Shown in pieces: positions 60,600 to 64,000 of a stretch of DNA of 64,000 nt; positions within the stretch are counted from its first letter, which is position 1, and each line of letters begins with the position of its first letter. The translations under genes were made by a program, and so were the position numbers. Source of the stretch: Diabrotica undecimpunctata. Taxonomy: Eukaryota; Arthropoda; Insecta; Coleoptera; Chrysomelidae. The DNA lies in contig NC_092808.1 in the NCBI RefSeq assembly GCF_040954645.1, positions 13,693,883 to 13,757,882 on the forward strand, in the 5' to 3' direction. Under the pieces are notes generated by a model that was not told where the DNA came from, ran no database searches, and saw only the letters and a program-made list of their open reading frames with translations.

Positions 60600-62870
60600 C
60601 TTTTTTCTATTAATAAGATGAAGTTTTTAAGGTAGATCAGCAATCCTTCTAAAGTTTTGAGTGATATCGATCATATCGGCTTGCTTTTGAAATTATTTCC
60701 CAGTACGTTTCTGGTACATATACTGTGTCGTGTTTTCGTAAAACCTTCTCTATTCTTCCAAAATCTCTGTCACAATTTAAGTAAGTATGACCAACCTCAG
60801 GAAATTTGTGCTCAATACAACTGAAGTATCCCTTCAACTGATAAAGGCAAATCATGTGAAATCAGGCCAGATGATCAGATAATCCTTTTTAGTGATGCTT
60901 TCGTTAACTTCAATATATCTGAGTAAAGAACTGCATATTACTGCACTTCCTCTGTTTGCAAGATCTTCGGTCCAGGTATAAAAACATGCTTTATCTAGGT
61001 CTTTTGTTGTTATATGCACCTCAAAATTGTAAAACCACATTCGCCTAAGGTAAAATGCTTTGGACGTTGTTATTTTTGGTAGCAGCGATGTTTGTTCCAT
61101 GTCTGTTGTAATGTAGACCAAGTTGTCTGAATCTTTTGCTTTGTCCTTGTCAACTTTGATCGCTTTAGTTGCTGCTATGTAGTTTTTTTATGTCTTTCGT
61201 TAGATTTACCACCATCACAGATCCTACACTGTCCCTCTTTGGGTATCCAAATGATAAATTAAACTTTGTCGCAAAAATATTGGAATATGAACATTTTTTA
61301 TTTCTGAATTTTCCTGGAAGTCCAGCTAGATTACATTCCTCGAGATAGAACTCATACATGTTCCTGACATTTATTAGAGGAGAAAGGTATTTTTATGGAG
61401 ATTTCTATTTCTGGAATAGTGCAATTTTTCTACAGGATATTTACTTATGTGCTCTATCAGAAATCCCCAACATTTTGGTCTATTTTGTGTGGCCTGTTGG
61501 ACTGATCACCTCTATTATCTGGAGGAGCTGCTGCAGCATCACTATTATAATATCAAGTTTCTTACTGCCTATTTAGTATGGAGCGCATAACGCTTCTTAG
61601 CACACTTTTTCGGTAATTCCATCTTTTGTAACGTTATATGTACCAGTTTTATGTTTTACAGCATCTTTTCTTTCCCTCAATATTGCTTTTTTAGTGATTG
61701 ATTTAAATAATAAAGCATTTTTTGCATTAATGTCAAGTCTATCTTCTTCTTCAAGTGCCATCTCCGCGGTGGAGGTCGGCAATCATCATAGCTATTCGGA
61801 CTTTTGAGACGGCTGCTCTGAAAAGTTCATTTGATGTACATCCGTACCACTCTCTCAGGTTGCGCAGCCATGACATTCTACACCTCCCTATACTTCTCTT
61901 TCCTTGGATCTTTCCCTGCATAATCAGTTGGAGCAAGGTGTATTTCTTTCCACGTGTAATATGTCCGAGATATTCCAATTTTCTTGTTTTAATTATATTT
62001 AAAATTTCTATTTCTTTATTCATCCTTCTCAGAACCTCTTAGTTTGTGACGTGTTGTGTCCACGATATTTTCAGAATTCTTCTATACGCCCACAGCTCGA
62101 ATGATTCCAGTTTTTTCATTGATGTCGCATTCAAGGTCCAAGATTCCATTCCATAAAATAAAGTCGAAAAAACATAGCACCTCGACAACCTAACTCTTAG
62201 TTCCCATTTTAAATCCCTTGTACATAGCACTCTTCTCATTTTGTTGAAATTTGCTTTAGCCTTTTTTATTCTGATTTTGATCTCCTGAATGTAATCATTT
62301 GTGGAGTTAATCATTATTCCCAGATATGCATATTTGTCCACTTGTTTGACGTTGGTTCCGTTTATTAGAAGATTCTCGTTATTTCTTTGAGTTTTCGATA
62401 TTCTCATAAATTTTGTCTCCTTGACATTCATTGTTAGACCATACTCGTTTCTGTACTCCGCTATTCTGGTCACCAGTCTCTGAAGATCTTCAATATTTTC
62501 GGCTAAGATCACAGTGTCGTCCACCTATCTAATGTTGTTAATGGGAACTCCATTTACCTTTATTCCAGCTGTTTCACCCTCAAGAGCGTTTTTCAGGATA
62601 TCTTCGGAGTAGGCAATAAAAAGAATTGGCGACAATCTTTGTATCAGTATATTAAGTGAAAAAAGAGCTTCGCGCGTTCCTAGGCCTTTGCAAAAACTAC
62701 ATTGTTTATTAAAAGTCTATGAAATTCATCAAAAAACGCATTCCTATCATCTTCTGAAAATTTAGTACTACAAGAAAGTCTACATACCTTCTTTCGGCTC
62801 CTTTCTTGGAACGAGAATGTTTTTGTAGGACAAGTATTCTTCGCCTTTTGATCTATGTTAAACTCATTTT
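60600..62870 (-). pseudogene. DUF7869-type protein pseudogene, copy B
   Basis: Order of conserved blocks as in insect DUF7869 repeat proteins. First the Cys-containing N-terminal motif ('CRLSCS'), next 'VTKDGITEKVC', then the first acidic block, which here reads 'VYITTDMEQTSLLPKI'. 'KDLDKACFYTWTEDLANRGS' follows, then 'DYLIIWPDFT' (second acidic block, where 'DxCxxQN' has decayed), and last 'GHTYLNCDRDFG' (third). It is a different subfamily from the copy at 31.9-33.8 kb. Several stops or shifts, plus a LINE insertion, make it non-functional. The role as transposase is inferred. Confidence 0.65.
61748..62642 (-). mobile_element. 5'-truncated RTE-like LINE inserted in the DUF7869-type element
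   Basis: From 62640: 'SEDILKNALEGETAGIKVNG', a stop, then 'VDDTVILAENIEDLQRLVTR' (catalytic VDD), 'YAYLGIMINSTNDYIQEIKI', 'STLFYGMESWTLNATSMKKL', and, after a frame break at about 62035, 'RKLEYLGHITRGKKYTLLQL' down to (GAA)n at 61742-61752. Element protein continues on both sides. I found no clear target duplication. Confidence 0.85.
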
Positions 62871-62879
62871 AAATGTTAA

Positions 62880-63145
62880 CTAGCATTAATATTATGATGT
62901 TACTGTAAAATACTGTAATACTGACAGAATAAGTCCGCGCAATAGCGACTCACCAAGTAAAACAAAATGGCTAGTGAGTGGATGAAGGGGTTATTTGTAT
63001 CACTTACAACCATCATTCATATGACTAAGATATACAAAATATTATACATATATAATGCGGATGAAAGTATTTTGTACCTATAATACCTTCAAAATAATGT
63101 AGCATAACTCTAGACCTCTGTTAGGAATCTGAGAATGTTAGAATT
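62880..63145. other. Non-coding part of the DUF7869-type element
   Basis: AT-rich, with no coding capacity; leads into the repeated terminal segment. Confidence 0.4.
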
Positions 63146-63499
63146 TTTATGGAGCCACGTGATAAATAGGTACATAATAACTGCATCCATTAAAAAAACG
63201 GTTTTTAGAAAAATGCTACATAGCACCTTCATCCACTCGTGCCTTCAATTGTTTTTTAAATGTAACATATTTATAAAAACAATAAATGCTACTTTTTGTA
63301 TATTATTTTGGAATACAATTTTGGTTTTAAAATGTAAGTTATTAATTCCCTAATTTAAAAGGTGTTGACAAATACCTCATCCCACAATAAGAAAGCTTTT
63401 AGGCCTAGCAGTTCCTGCTCCGGCCAAGTTCTAGCATAGCAGAATGCATAGTGTAATAATGAATAAAGTTGTAATAACGGAACAAATGACCATTTGCAA

Positions 63500-64000
63500 T
63501 GCCTCAAAACTCTCAAAACTCAAAAACTCTAGTTGAAAAGTCTATCGAATATAACAGACCCCTTGCTCTTATCTTTGTCGACTTCCACAAAGCATTTGAC
63601 ACAGTCGAAACAGTTGCTATCTTAAAAGCACTATCAGAATGCAGAATAGATCACAGGTATGCAAATATTATTTGAAATATATACGAAAATGCGACAACAA
63701 CCGTTAACCTCCATTGCATGACTGAGAAGATTAAAATTGGCAGAGGGGTGCGGCAGGGAGATACCTTGTCGCCAAAACTATTTATAACAGTTATGGAGTA
63801 CTCATTTAAACGGATAGAGTGGTAATCAAAGGGTATTAGCATCGATGGAAAGATATTCAATCATCTCAGATATGCCGATGATATTGTTCTCATAACAGAC
63901 AACTTAGGAGAAGCCAGAGTTATGCTACAACAACTACAGCAAGTAACCCAGAAAGTCGGTTTAAAAATAAACTATGGAAAAACAAAAATGGAAATCGAAA
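63500..64000 (+). mobile_element. LINE reverse transcriptase, running off the window
   Basis: 'ALIFVDFHKAFDTVETVAIL' (about 63568-63630), 'GRGVRQGDTLSPKLFITVME' (about 63740-63798), catalytic 'LRYADDIVLITDN' (about 63863-63902) and 'VGLKINYGKTKME'. Few breaks (stops near 63675 and 63824). RTE-like. The remainder lies beyond 64000. Confidence 0.88.

Larger units (their letters stand above)
60480..63460 (-). mobile_element. DUF7869-type DNA element, copy B, split by a LINE
   Basis: The minus-strand protein parts run from 62870 (N-terminal 'KKVCRLSCSTKFSEDDRNAF') through 61782-61597 ('TGTYNVTKDGITEKVC'), 61359-61165 ('SNIFATKFNLSFGYPKRDS') and 61121-60852 ('TTDMEQTSLLPKITTSKAFY', 'AVICSSLLRYIEV') to 60855-60480 ('EVGHTYLNCDRDFGRIEKVL'). 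The terminal segment 63150-63460 matches 3690-3994. A minus-strand LINE (61748-62642) is inserted. It contains the intact GTTTCTGG site that the hAT occupies in copy A. Confidence 0.7.

Noticed and set aside
1..64000. A CRISPR array or phage-like defence system
   Set aside because: No regularly spaced identical repeats; sequence is clearly eukaryotic with spliceosomal introns and LINEs.

Overview
The window looks like nuclear DNA of an insect, probably a beetle with a large repeat-laden genome; that placement is an inference from gene type, AT-richness and repeat content. There is one host gene. Nearly everything else is mobile DNA or its remains: non-LTR retrotransposons (LINEs) of several clades, one Penelope-like element, a scrap of a gypsy-type LTR element, and DNA transposons of the hAT, pogo/Tigger, Tc1-mariner/DDE_3 and DUF7869-type groups. 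I saw no tRNA, rRNA or CRISPR.

Host gene: a secreted CLIP-domain serine protease of 377 residues on the + strand can be assembled from eight exons (13864-13930, 27650-27807, 35271-35466, 35597-35687, 38535-38731, 43060-43161, 48446-48647, 57675-57795). All junctions are GT/AG and in phase. It has a signal peptide, a six-cysteine CLIP domain, an Arg|Val activation site, and the His163/Asp223/Ser322 triad. The family activates prophenoloxidase or Toll ligands in haemolymph. Unusually, the residue that sets primary specificity (chymotrypsin position 189) is Asn, not Asp. Six of the seven introns are 2.8-13.7 kb long and packed with transposons; intron 3 is 130 bp.

Layout. 1-3994: a LINE 3' end fused to a DUF7869-type DNA element, split by a hAT transposon. 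4450-6610: Tc1-mariner scrap and nested LINEs. 7172-9666: a pogo/Tigger element. 9841-12395: an inverted-repeat element, a LINE fragment and a DDE_3 transposase pseudogene. Intron 1: LINE pieces, a near full-length RNase H-bearing LINE with an 11-bp target duplication (16402-22118), and more LINEs. Intron 2: a jockey-like LINE, an RTE-like LINE and a long DUF7869-type element (about 31.75-35.1 kb). Introns 4-6: LINEs, a Penelope-like element split by a LINE, and a 3.7-kb LINE. Intron 7: a 1.3-kb DUF7869-related element with inverted repeats and a 4-bp duplication, a 2.7-kb foldback-like element, and an R2-like LINE split by another LINE. 58.2-64.0 kb: LINEs and a second copy of the composite seen at 1-3994.

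The most interesting items are the family of DUF7869-type transposons (three or more copies), with ends and target-site duplication readable in one; the nested insertions whose target duplications restore the interrupted coding frames; the paralogous empty site proving the hAT ends; and the altered S1 pocket of the protease.
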